A stretch of 64,000 bases of DNA from JAWXBR01 sp034440235 (lineage in GTDB: Bacteria > Bacteroidota > Ignavibacteria > Kapaibacteriales > Kapaibacteriaceae). Both the position numbers and the translations under genes were made by a program. This document shows, in pieces, positions 26,063 to 33,981 of this stretch. The stretch spans positions 1 to 64,000 of the forward strand of contig JAWXBR010000062.1 of the NCBI GenBank assembly GCA_034440235.1, given 5' to 3'. The notes beneath the pieces were generated by a model. It was not told where the DNA came from and did not search any database. It saw only the letters and a list, made by a program, of their open reading frames with translations. Each line of letters begins with the position of its first letter. Position 1 is the first letter of the stretch.

Positions 26063-26695
26063 TTATTGACTGAAGTTTTTTGAAAATCCAGCGCGTGCAT
26101 TTGTGCGCGTAACGATTTCTTGCTCTACAAATGTCATCAGCGAAGCTGGAATCATTGCGACAAATGTTACGGCATCTGAGTAATGTGGTTCGAAGGTTGC
26201 ATTCACTTCCTGCAATAGCGAAGTTATTCTGCTTACGTCATCGTATGTACAGAAAATCGAAAGTGCTGCCATCGGTACCACAGCAACACGTTCGCACTTT
26301 TCGAGAGCAGCTTGTGCAGCTTCTGAGTAAGCACGAGCAAGCGGACCTACACCGAGCTTAATGCCACCGAAATACCGCACCACAACTAACGCAACATCAC
26401 TTAGTGCAGACCGCTGTAATGCGAACAATAATGGTTTTCCCGCGGTCCCAGATGGTTCACCATCATCCGACATCCTGTATTCCATGCCTTGAGGCCCAAT
26501 TCGATATGCATAACAATGATGTACCGCATCCCAATACTCAGTGCGCAAGCCTCCGAGATACGACAATGCATCTGTTTTTGTGGCAGCAGGTGCAACACAT
26601 GCAATGAAGACAGATTTCTTGATGGTAATTTCGGCTCGTGTTTCATGGGCGACAGTCGTGTAGCCCTCAATAGATTCATTCAATAGGACATCCAT
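26063..26695 (-). CDS. yigZ: YigZ/IMPACT family protein (UPF0029)
   Basis: 210 residues. The order of HHCYAYRIG, the SDDGEPSGTAGKPLL loop and VVVRYFGGIKLGVGPLARAY is the signature of the YigZ/IMPACT family, which is linked to translation control under stress in other organisms. A C-terminal ferredoxin-like domain completes it. The start codon at 26695 overlaps the bshA start codon on the other strand by the tetramer CATG. A TTG at 26683 is an alternative start. Confidence 0.92.
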   Translation of the reverse strand: MDVLLNESIEGYTTVAHETRAEITIKKSVFIACVAPAATKTDALSYLGGLRTEYWDAVHHCYAYRIGPQGMEYRMSDDGEPSGTAGKPLLFALQRSALSDVALVVVRYFGGIKLGVGPLARAYSEAAQAALEKCERVAVVPMAALSIFCTYDDVSRITSLLQEVNATFEPHYSDAVTFVAMIPASLMTFVEQEIVTRTNARAGFSKNFSQ

Positions 26696-27818
26696 GCGGA
26701 TTGGAATGGTATGCTACCCGACGTACGGCGGTAGCGGTGTACTGGCAACAGAATTAGGACAATCGTTAGCTCGTCGCGGACACAGCGTGCACTTTATCAC
26801 GTACGCCCAGCCAATGAGACTCGATCGCTTTCAAGACAACATTTTCTACCACGAAGTAGAGACACCTGGGTATCCGGTGTTTGAGTTCAATCTCTACACA
26901 CTTGCACTTGCAGGTCGAATCATAGACGTTGTAAGATATGAAAACCTCGATGTGCTTCATGTGCACTATGCAATTCCACATGCCATCAGCGGATATTTAG
27001 CTCGAGAAATCCTTACTCCTATTCGTCCGCTGAAGCTCATCACAACCTTACACGGCACAGACATAACACTTGTTGGACTCGAGCCGTCATTTCATCCACT
27101 GGTGAAATTTTCTCTCGAACGCTCTGATATTGTGACAGCAGTATCAAGCGACCTTCGTGAAAAGACACGTCAGAACTTCGGCACCGAATTGCCAATACGC
27201 GTTATTCCAAATTTCGTAGACACAACTATCTATAAGCCCGACACATGTCAGCCCCTTTCCAGACAACTACGAAAGGACGGCGAATTTATCCTGATGCACG
27301 TATCGAATTTTCGTCCCGTAAAACGCGTAAGCGACTGCGTTCGCATCCTCGCCGAAGTACGTGAAAAGGTTCCGGCAAAACTTGTTTTGGTTGGCGACGG
27401 ACCAGATCGTGCTGAAGCAGAGCGCCTCGCACGGGAACTAGGGATTGCAGAATACGTTGTATTTCTTGGCAAACAGTCTGCACTCTCAGAGATCCTGTCT
27501 ATTGCAGATATATTTCTACTGCCGTCACAACAAGAAGCCTTTGGCTTGTCAGCACTCGAGGCAATGAGTTGCGGCGTACCAGTTGTCGCTACAAACATTG
27601 GTGGCATACCGGAAGTGGTGTCGCACGGAGAAACAGGATATATCTCTGAGTTAGGCGACGTTAGCCGGATGGCGCGTTATTGCATCGACTTGTTAACAAA
27701 TCCGAAGAAGCTTGCCATTTTTCGTGAACGTGCAAGAACTCGTGCAGTAGAAAAATTCGACATCGATCTTATTGTCCCCATGTATGAGTCACTCTATAAG
27801 GAAGTAGTAGCCGAATGA
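26694..27818 (+). CDS. bshA: N-acetyl-alpha-D-glucosaminyl L-malate synthase BshA
   Basis: First step of bacillithiol synthesis: joins UDP-N-acetylglucosamine to L-malate. 374 residues of a GT4 glycosyltransferase. It begins MRIGMVCYPTYGGSGVLATELG, which is the BshA-specific form of the GT4 start. Later come LHVHYAIPHAISGYLA, TTLHGTDITLVG and the nucleotide-binding SQQEAFGLSALEAMSCGVPV. No bshB or bshC lies in the window. The start overlaps yigZ head-to-head, so each promoter must lie inside the other gene. Its stop overlaps the M20 peptidase start by ATGA. Confidence 0.92.
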   Translation: MRIGMVCYPTYGGSGVLATELGQSLARRGHSVHFITYAQPMRLDRFQDNIFYHEVETPGYPVFEFNLYTLALAGRIIDVVRYENLDVLHVHYAIPHAISGYLAREILTPIRPLKLITTLHGTDITLVGLEPSFHPLVKFSLERSDIVTAVSSDLREKTRQNFGTELPIRVIPNFVDTTIYKPDTCQPLSRQLRKDGEFILMHVSNFRPVKRVSDCVRILAEVREKVPAKLVLVGDGPDRAEAERLARELGIAEYVVFLGKQSALSEILSIADIFLLPSQQEAFGLSALEAMSCGVPVVATNIGGIPEVVSHGETGYISELGDVSRMARYCIDLLTNPKKLAIFRERARTRAVEKFDIDLIVPMYESLYKEVVAE

Positions 27819-29215
27819 ACGCCGTCCTGCAATACCTAACTGCACATCACCAGCGTTTTGAAGATGAGTTGCTTCGCTTCCTTTCGTTTCCGAGTGTAAG
27901 CACCGACCCAGCACAAGCACAGGCTGTTCGCGAATGCGCCGAGTGGTTACATAATAATCTCGAAGCCATCGGCATGCCGACGGTAACGACGTATGCTACG
28001 TCTGGGCATCCCATCGTGTATGCTGAGCACCTAGGTGCTGGACCCGACAAGCCAACGGTATTGTTTTACGGACACTACGATGTGCAGCCAGTCGATCCGT
28101 TGAATCTGTGGACGAACCCGCCCTTTGAACCGACCATTCGTGATGGCAAGGTGTACGCTCGTGGTGCGACCGACGATAAGGGACAGGTTCTCTTACACAT
28201 AAAGGCAATCGAAGCGATGCTAGCTGTGAACTCATCGCTTCCAGTAAACATTAAACTCCTTATCGAAGGAGAAGAAGAAGTTGGAAGTCCGAACCTTGCA
28301 ACGTTCGTACATGCAAACAAAGACCTGCTTCGTTGCGACGCTGTAGTTGTTTCCGACACACCAATGTTCGCTCGTGGCGTTCCTGGAATAGTTTATGGTC
28401 TTCGGGGGCTAGCGTACGTGCAGATAGACGTCACGGGTCCAAATCGCGATCTACATAGCGGTTCATACGGCGGTGCTGTAAACAATCCGCTAAATGCACT
28501 CTGCTCCATCATTTCTTCATTGAAAGACGCAACCGGACACGTGCTTATCGATGGCTTTTACGATAGCGTAATACCACTCGGCGAATCAGAACGCAACGAG
28601 CTTGCAGCACTGAAGTATGATGAAGCAGCCTTGCTTACTGATGTCGGCGTACAAGAACTCTTCGGCGAAGCAGGGTACTCGGCTGTAGAATGTCTCTGGA
28701 CACGTCCGACACTCGACGTTAACGGTTTGTTAGGGGGCTTTACGGGCGAAGGGGCTAAGACTGTCCTGCCTTCGAAGGCTATGGCAAAGGTCAGTATGCG
28801 ATTGGTACCCGGACAACACCACGAAGACATTGTCAAAAAGATTAAAGCACACATACAGGCTATACACATTCCCGGAATCACCGTTGCCGTACGAGATTTA
28901 CACGGTGCCGATCCTGTGCTCGTACCAAAGGATACACCGGTAATGCATGCGGCAGTTAAGGCACTTGAAGACACGTTTCAGCAACCTGTGCGATTTACAC
29001 GCGAAGGCGGCTCAATTCCTGTGGTGCTTCTATTCGATACGGTACTTAAAGCACCAACGGTGCTGATGGGATTTGGTCTGCACAACGAGAATGCACATTC
29101 TCCAGATGAGCACTTCGACCTGAATCACTTTCATATTGGCATGCAAGCAGCAGCACGTTTTTATACGAACATTGCCGCAATAGCAACTGACAACTCCACC
29201 ATGCCTAATGGATAG
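27815..29215 (+). CDS. M20-family dipeptidase
   Basis: 466-residue metallo-peptidase related to carnosine/cysteinylglycine dipeptidases. Zinc-ligand motifs are YGHYDVQPVD, ARGATDDKGQ, and EGEEEVGS, with a late GSIPVVLLFD and LGLHNENAHSPDE-like end. The central insertion (lid domain) contains DLHSGSYGG. The start overlaps bshA. Given the bacillithiol neighbour, a role in turnover of Cys-containing peptides or of bacillithiol conjugates is possible but unproven. Confidence 0.9.
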   Translation: MNAVLQYLTAHHQRFEDELLRFLSFPSVSTDPAQAQAVRECAEWLHNNLEAIGMPTVTTYATSGHPIVYAEHLGAGPDKPTVLFYGHYDVQPVDPLNLWTNPPFEPTIRDGKVYARGATDDKGQVLLHIKAIEAMLAVNSSLPVNIKLLIEGEEEVGSPNLATFVHANKDLLRCDAVVVSDTPMFARGVPGIVYGLRGLAYVQIDVTGPNRDLHSGSYGGAVNNPLNALCSIISSLKDATGHVLIDGFYDSVIPLGESERNELAALKYDEAALLTDVGVQELFGEAGYSAVECLWTRPTLDVNGLLGGFTGEGAKTVLPSKAMAKVSMRLVPGQHHEDIVKKIKAHIQAIHIPGITVAVRDLHGADPVLVPKDTPVMHAAVKALEDTFQQPVRFTREGGSIPVVLLFDTVLKAPTVLMGFGLHNENAHSPDEHFDLNHFHIGMQAAARFYTNIAAIATDNSTMPNG

Positions 29216-29780
29216 CAAGGAACAGAAATGGGAACTGCGCAGAACTGCACTTGAACGCCGAACGCAGTTATCGTCAGAAGCTCGTGAGCTTGCAAATCGT
29301 CAGATTTTCGAGCGCGCGCATAAACTCGATGCGTTCCAATTAGCAACAACCGTCCACATCTATCGATCACTCGTTGATGAAGTGGACACATGGCCATTCT
29401 TCGAATACGCATGGGGCATTGGCAAATCGGTTTTCGTTCCGATTAGCACTCCGTCTGGTTTACATCACGTGCAGGTAACGCGCGACACACAATGGACACT
29501 CGGTGCCTACGGCATCCCTGAGCCCCTTACCGACCCTTCACAGATAATTATGTCGGGACCTGCTGAAGTTACTGTGGTCATTGTTCCTGTTGTTGCATTC
29601 GACACCGATTGCAATCGCATTGGATATGGCAAAGGGTATTACGACAGATTCCTTGCGTCGACCAACGTCACTTCGATGGGACTGGCATATGAGTGCCAGA
29701 AGGTCGAGCGTATTCTCAGCGAAGAACACGATGTTGCATTGTCTTGCGTCGCATCCGACCAACGATGGTACATTGCATGA
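29208..29780 (+). CDS. 5-formyltetrahydrofolate cyclo-ligase
   Basis: Converts 5-formyl-THF to methenyl-THF with ATP. 190 residues; begins MDSKEQKWELRRTALERR and has the hallmark GYGKGYYDRFL substrate-site motif near residue 140. Overlaps the upstream M20 gene by 8 bp and the next gene by ATGA, so it is in a closely spaced operon that starts at bshA. Confidence 0.93.
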   Translation: MDSKEQKWELRRTALERRTQLSSEARELANRQIFERAHKLDAFQLATTVHIYRSLVDEVDTWPFFEYAWGIGKSVFVPISTPSGLHHVQVTRDTQWTLGAYGIPEPLTDPSQIIMSGPAEVTVVIVPVVAFDTDCNRIGYGKGYYDRFLASTNVTSMGLAYECQKVERILSEEHDVALSCVASDQRWYIA

Positions 29781-31048
29781 GGCACATATTCGCGAAGTCG
29801 ACATTAACTGTAAAGCGCATTCTGTTCGTAATAACATTTATAATCGGTACGTTGCACATTGCGTGTGCGGCAACCGAGCCCGACTTGATGTTATTGGATA
29901 ACACGGAAAAAATTGTGCAATACGGACTCGATTCAACAGGGTCGTGGTGGGCTATAACGCAGCCGTATGAGCAGTTCGTTCATGTCTACATCAACGGCAA
30001 ACGCTACGGTCCGTACTCGTCTTCAACATTGCCTCGTTTTTCAAACGATGGGTCGACGTGGGCCTTTGCCTTTGTGCGAGACCTTCAGGCATACGTACGC
30101 ACGCCGGAGGACGAAAAGCGCATAGCTGCTGAACGCATCAATGGCGTGGTGTTTGGTTCGCAAAGCCCAATACCCTGGGTAGAATTCAGCGTCTCTGATA
30201 TTCGAACGATAACCGATGGCTCAACCACGTATTCGACGACGGGAGCAATAGGTCTTGCGAAGCTCGATCCGAGTGGCACTGTCGTCTGGCATGTTGCACG
30301 CCGTGGATCGCAAATGGCACTAGTGCGCAACGGCGTAGACAAGTATGTGTACGACGACATAGAGTTAGCAGGCGTATGGTCTGATGCGCGTCCAGTGTTT
30401 TCAGCGCGTATCGGTGCTCTTTGGACCGTGTTCTTAGGGGAGCAAGAATTGGTCGGCAACATGCAACGTGTTTTAAACCTTACGGTAAACGCGTTTGGCA
30501 CCGTTGTCGCATTCAATGCATCGAGTCCGTCGTCGTTTATCAACTCGTACATGTATACCGACGACTATCGCAACTGCTGGGTCGGACCTAATCTCGACGA
30601 AGCGCGCGATTTGGTGCTTAGTCCGTGTTGCGATCTCATCGCAGTACCAGGTAAGGCTCAAGGGGGCTCTCGCGTTGTGCTATTTAATAGCGCGGCTTAT
30701 CCAGCCGGAACTGCTACCTCTCGACCTGCCTTCTCCTTTGATGGTGCACACATGGCCTTCACCGGAAATGATGGTGAAAGTTTTATTTCGATGGACGGAC
30801 TTCGGCACGCCGTGAGAGGCGGGGTAGCTTTAAGTGCACAGTGTGCTCTTTCACCATCGGGATCTACAGTTGCCTGGACGAGTAGTACAACACTTGTTGT
30901 GTATGACCTTGATCGAGAAAAAATGACGTTAAATAAAATGTGCGATACAATGAGTCTGGATGTCATCTATAATCGACGTACATCCGAGTACCAAGCCCTT
31001 GGCTTGTATGGTGCCAGGCTCTTTCTACTATCGAGTCCGGCCCGTTAG
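29777..31048 (+). CDS. Exported protein of unknown function, possible beta-propeller
   Basis: 423 residues from ATG 29777, which overlaps the upstream stop (ATGA); a longer start at 29693 would lie inside the previous gene. The N-terminus MRHIFAKSTLTVKRILFVITFIIGTLHIACAATEP is a signal peptide (residues 1 to about 32). The mature part has many repeated strand motifs such as LDPSGTVVWHVARRGSQM, PAFSFDGAHMAFTGNDG and ALSPSGSTVAWTSS, which look like TolB-type propeller blades. No family was recognised. It may be an exported binding or surface protein. Confidence 0.6.
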   Translation: MRHIFAKSTLTVKRILFVITFIIGTLHIACAATEPDLMLLDNTEKIVQYGLDSTGSWWAITQPYEQFVHVYINGKRYGPYSSSTLPRFSNDGSTWAFAFVRDLQAYVRTPEDEKRIAAERINGVVFGSQSPIPWVEFSVSDIRTITDGSTTYSTTGAIGLAKLDPSGTVVWHVARRGSQMALVRNGVDKYVYDDIELAGVWSDARPVFSARIGALWTVFLGEQELVGNMQRVLNLTVNAFGTVVAFNASSPSSFINSYMYTDDYRNCWVGPNLDEARDLVLSPCCDLIAVPGKAQGGSRVVLFNSAAYPAGTATSRPAFSFDGAHMAFTGNDGESFISMDGLRHAVRGGVALSAQCALSPSGSTVAWTSSTTLVVYDLDREKMTLNKMCDTMSLDVIYNRRTSEYQALGLYGARLFLLSSPAR

Positions 31049-31050
31049 GG

Positions 31051-31058
31051 TATCTTCG
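31051..31058 (+). promoter_or_regulatory. Possible -7 box (TATCTTCG) for the biotin carrier gene
   Basis: One mismatch to TAnnTTTG. It begins 2 bp after the previous stop and leaves only 3 bases before the ATG at 31062, the same close spacing seen at cmk and phnC. Confidence 0.4.
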
Positions 31059-31061
31059 CAC

Positions 31062-31574
31062 ATGCGATACATCGTCACAAACAGTCCCGATTCTACAGAT
31101 ACTCCTGTACGTCTCAACGCAGACGGAACATGCCAAATCAGAGATGTGTCGCTTCGCGTCGTTGCTGGTAATCGTCCAGGACTCTACCACGTCTCGCTTA
31201 ATGATACCGAACCCGTCCCTATCATGTTAACAAGCGACGGTATAGACTTTGTAAGCATTAGCATTCGCGGTTATACATACGATGTCAAGGTCCTAAAGGA
31301 AGGACATCACCGTTTGTTTGCAATGCTGAACGCTTCTCCTGCAGCGCAACATCGAACAATAAAGGTAACAGCGCCGATGCCCGGACTACTAAAGACTGTG
31401 TTCTTTGCAGAACACGCTCACGTTAGGAAAGGCGATACACTGTTTATTCTCGAAGCAATGAAAATGGAAAATGCAATTGCGTCGCCTGTATCCGGCATCC
31501 TGCATTCTGTTGCCCTGTCGGAAGGATTACCCGTTGAAAAAGGATCTGTACTGTGTATTGTGGAGCCAACATGA
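31062..31574 (+). CDS. Biotin carboxyl carrier protein (acyl-CoA carboxylase subunit)
   Basis: 170 residues. The C-terminal 80 residues are a biotinyl domain with EAMKMENAI; Lys134 is the biotin attachment site. The region before it, VTAPMPGLLKTVFF, is the usual start of the swinging arm. The N-terminal half is less conserved and probably binds the partner enzyme. An acyl-CoA carboxylase beta subunit is encoded 12 kb away (43485-45143) and is a likely partner. A biotin carboxylase gene was not found. The next gene overlaps it by ATGA. Confidence 0.88.
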   Translation: MRYIVTNSPDSTDTPVRLNADGTCQIRDVSLRVVAGNRPGLYHVSLNDTEPVPIMLTSDGIDFVSISIRGYTYDVKVLKEGHHRLFAMLNASPAAQHRTIKVTAPMPGLLKTVFFAEHAHVRKGDTLFILEAMKMENAIASPVSGILHSVALSEGLPVEKGSVLCIVEPT

Positions 31575-32986
31575 CCTCATCTATCTTTTCGTCCCGACCA
31601 ATCAGATTTCTCGCATCATTGCGAACGATCGGATGTTTGGTAATTGCACTCCTCGCATTTGGCTTGGTAGAATCTGAAGCACAAACATGGCGGAGTCTTA
31701 GCGGTGCAAACCCATATGTGCATAGAATAAAAGTTTGGCAGAATCCTACGATGCTCATCGCATTGGCAGATTCGGCTCAACCATTGTATGAAAATGCCAG
31801 CGCTCAACTCGAATTCTATTCAGGTGAAGGGTATCGCATCAGTCTCGATGACGGTGCAACATGGAGTCCGTCGAAGCTCCATAGTTTCAGCGTCCGCGAC
31901 ATTATTCGCATGCCGGGTGACGGACAGACTTGGATTGCGGCTGTAATAAAACCATTTGTTTTTACTGGTGGCACGCTGCGCTCCGACAATGCAGGTACAG
32001 ATTGGCCCCCGTTTGCAGATAACGATATTCTTTCGATAGAACAATTACACGTTCGTTTAGCAGATTCTAACGAAGTGTACGCAGGTGTGTTCAGCACCTC
32101 GCAGGGGTTTCAGGTTTCAAGAGATTCGTGCAGAACATTTGTGGACCGCTCCGGACAACTGCCGATTTCAACTCGTGTAATAGCATTCTCGTCCTTTAAC
32201 GATTCACTTGTGTTTGTAGGGGGCGATGGAAGGGGTCTGCCTGGGGTACTACATTCGACAAACCTAGGTCTCTCGTGGATGCAGGATACAGTGGGTATAG
32301 ACAACAAACGAATCCTGTGCATTCTACCGTCAAAATTCTTTGCAAATGTTCTTTACTGCGGCACAGATTCTATTGGTGACAATGGAGCAGTTGGTACGGG
32401 TATCTTTAAAAGCAACGACTCGGGCAGTACGTGGTTCCGTCTCGAAGGATCTGAAGGAAAGCGTGTGTGGCATATTCTCGAGCATCCAACTAACCCTGCT
32501 GTGTTGCTCGCAGCGGCCGACTCTGCGGGCGTAATCGCAAGCGGCAACTGGGGCCATGGATGGGAACCATGGAACGATGGATTGCCACAAGGTGCAGTGG
32601 TGCGTACGCTTGAACTTGTCGCAGATGTACTTCCTCATCGCTCTATTGCAGCTTATGCGGGCACCTACGGTCATGGCGTGTACAAATCCTCGCTTATCAC
32701 AACCGACGTAGCAGAGGACGAACCTTCAGCCAATCAGCACATACGCATCTCACCAAATCCAGCATCCGATGATGTTGTGGTCCGCACGTACAGCACTGCA
32801 CCGTCAACCAGTCTTGTTTTGCTCGACATCACAGGACGAATGGTACTGACTGTTCAAGCTTCAACAACAGATGGATTCGAGAGCACGTTTAGACTTGGCA
32901 TCTCGGAGCTCCCCATTGGCTCGTACCGAATCGTTGCAAGTGGTGGACAGCACCAAACCGTTGGAATGCTTTCGGTCGCTCGTTAA
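31571..32986 (+). CDS. T9SS-exported beta-propeller protein
   Basis: 471 residues starting at ATG 31571, which overlaps the biotin carrier stop. A signal peptide with a hydrophobic core near residues 20-35 (SEAQ at the end) is followed by BNR/sialidase-like repeats such as SLDDGATWSPSKL, SNDSGSTWFRLEG and STNLGLSWMQD. The last 80 residues are a type A sorting domain of the type IX secretion system, with the pattern ISPNPASDDVVV, LLDITGRMV and LPIGSYRIV. It should cross the outer membrane by T9SS and stay on the surface or be released. The ligand is unknown. Confidence 0.82.
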   Translation: MTSSIFSSRPIRFLASLRTIGCLVIALLAFGLVESEAQTWRSLSGANPYVHRIKVWQNPTMLIALADSAQPLYENASAQLEFYSGEGYRISLDDGATWSPSKLHSFSVRDIIRMPGDGQTWIAAVIKPFVFTGGTLRSDNAGTDWPPFADNDILSIEQLHVRLADSNEVYAGVFSTSQGFQVSRDSCRTFVDRSGQLPISTRVIAFSSFNDSLVFVGGDGRGLPGVLHSTNLGLSWMQDTVGIDNKRILCILPSKFFANVLYCGTDSIGDNGAVGTGIFKSNDSGSTWFRLEGSEGKRVWHILEHPTNPAVLLAAADSAGVIASGNWGHGWEPWNDGLPQGAVVRTLELVADVLPHRSIAAYAGTYGHGVYKSSLITTDVAEDEPSANQHIRISPNPASDDVVVRTYSTAPSTSLVLLDITGRMVLTVQASTTDGFESTFRLGISELPIGSYRIVASGGQHQTVGMLSVAR

Positions 32987-33024
32987 GCATACATCGATAA
33001 GCAAGCATTACATCGCGTATTCGA

Positions 33025-33867
33025 TTACGTGCTGTGAAGTAGCACTTGCCATGCATCTGCGACACCGCCTTGCTGAATAAGCTTTTTTGCAGCAGCATGT
33101 GCGCTTACAGAATCGACAACATTTTTAGGCATTGCGAAATCTGATCTTTTCTCGGGTATCGACTCGAGATAAGCAAGTTGTGCTAGGTCATTGCCAGAAA
33201 GCACATCACTGTTTCTTATTCTAGCTGGTAAGGCATCCATACCAATGCAGATATGTGAGGGCTGTGTGGCTTCAAAAATGTCCGTTGCGCGACAGTAGTA
33301 CGAGTGACCCATGCGTGCTACCAAATCCATCTTTCGCGGATCGATTCTTCCGTCAGTCATTACACTATCAGAAACGTGAAAGCACACTGCTTCTAACAGA
33401 ATCATGTTGCCGTTGCCACCGATGTCCCTTCGCAACTCAATGTGGTCTATCATTCTGCATTCCATCACATACGGCGACTCAGCGACCGATGGGGGGGCAA
33501 CCTCTACCGATGGACGTTTTGTAAAGCCTGCCTTCACAAACTCGTCGACACCTCGGGGATAATCGGACGATGCCAGATTCATCTGATGTATCATCGAATA
33601 GGTCACGGCGCTAACAGTGCATTCTTGGGTCTCCATCAGGTTCAGCCATGTGTCCTTTTCCCTGCCGGTTTTTGCAGCTACTGCCGGCCCAATGGCCAGG
33701 ATCGGAGGCTTCGACGCAAAGGCATTAAAAAAGGAAAAGGGGCTCAGGTTGGTGTTTCCAATGGCGTCGGCAGTTGCCACAAAGGCTATTGGCCGTGGCG
33801 CAACACCTCCGAGAACCAGTTGATGTCTGTCACGATGCGAAAGCTCGTCAGGAAAGAAGGTAATCAT
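33025..33867 (-). CDS. Flavin reductase-like FMN-binding protein
   Basis: 280 residues of the flavin reductase/FMN-binding split-barrel family: VLGGVAPRPIAFVATAD near the N-terminus, NLSPFSFFNAFASKPPIL, then an MIHQMNLASSDYPRGVDEF region. Such proteins reduce or bind FMN and may act as NAD(P)H-flavin oxidoreductases; the substrate is not clear from the sequence. The 5-prime leader carries two tandem AAAGGGGCC units (33878-33897), either of which could serve as a ribosome-site element. It is divergent from the peptide-transport operon. Confidence 0.8.
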   Translation of the reverse strand: MITFFPDELSHRDRHQLVLGGVAPRPIAFVATADAIGNTNLSPFSFFNAFASKPPILAIGPAVAAKTGREKDTWLNLMETQECTVSAVTYSMIHQMNLASSDYPRGVDEFVKAGFTKRPSVEVAPPSVAESPYVMECRMIDHIELRRDIGGNGNMILLEAVCFHVSDSVMTDGRIDPRKMDLVARMGHSYYCRATDIFEATQPSHICIGMDALPARIRNSDVLSGNDLAQLAYLESIPEKRSDFAMPKNVVDSVSAHAAAKKLIQQGGVADAWQVLLHST

Positions 33868-33930
33868 GCAGCGAAATTGGCCCCTTTCGGCCCCTTTGCC
33901 AAATAGTGCCCGTAAACTTTCTCAGCCGTG

Positions 33931-33938
33931 TATATTTG
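33931..33938 (+). promoter_or_regulatory. Bacteroidota-type -7 box (TATATTTG) for the Dpp/Opp operon
   Basis: Exact match to TAnnTTTG, 44 bp before the ATG of the binding protein, in the divergent gap. No TTG was found at the expected distance upstream, so the -33 element is weak. Confidence 0.6.
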
Positions 33939-33981
33939 CGGCTCACCAACATCGAACTTCTCACCCTCTCGGAGCTCAGTT

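Noticed and set aside
33878..33897. Tandem AAAGGGGCC repeat as a mobile element end
   Set aside because: Two 10-bp copies only, in a short leader; a ribosome-site role is simpler.
33442..33906. Plus-strand open frame over the flavin reductase gene
   Set aside because: Shadow of a well-supported minus-strand gene; no ribosome site or motif.
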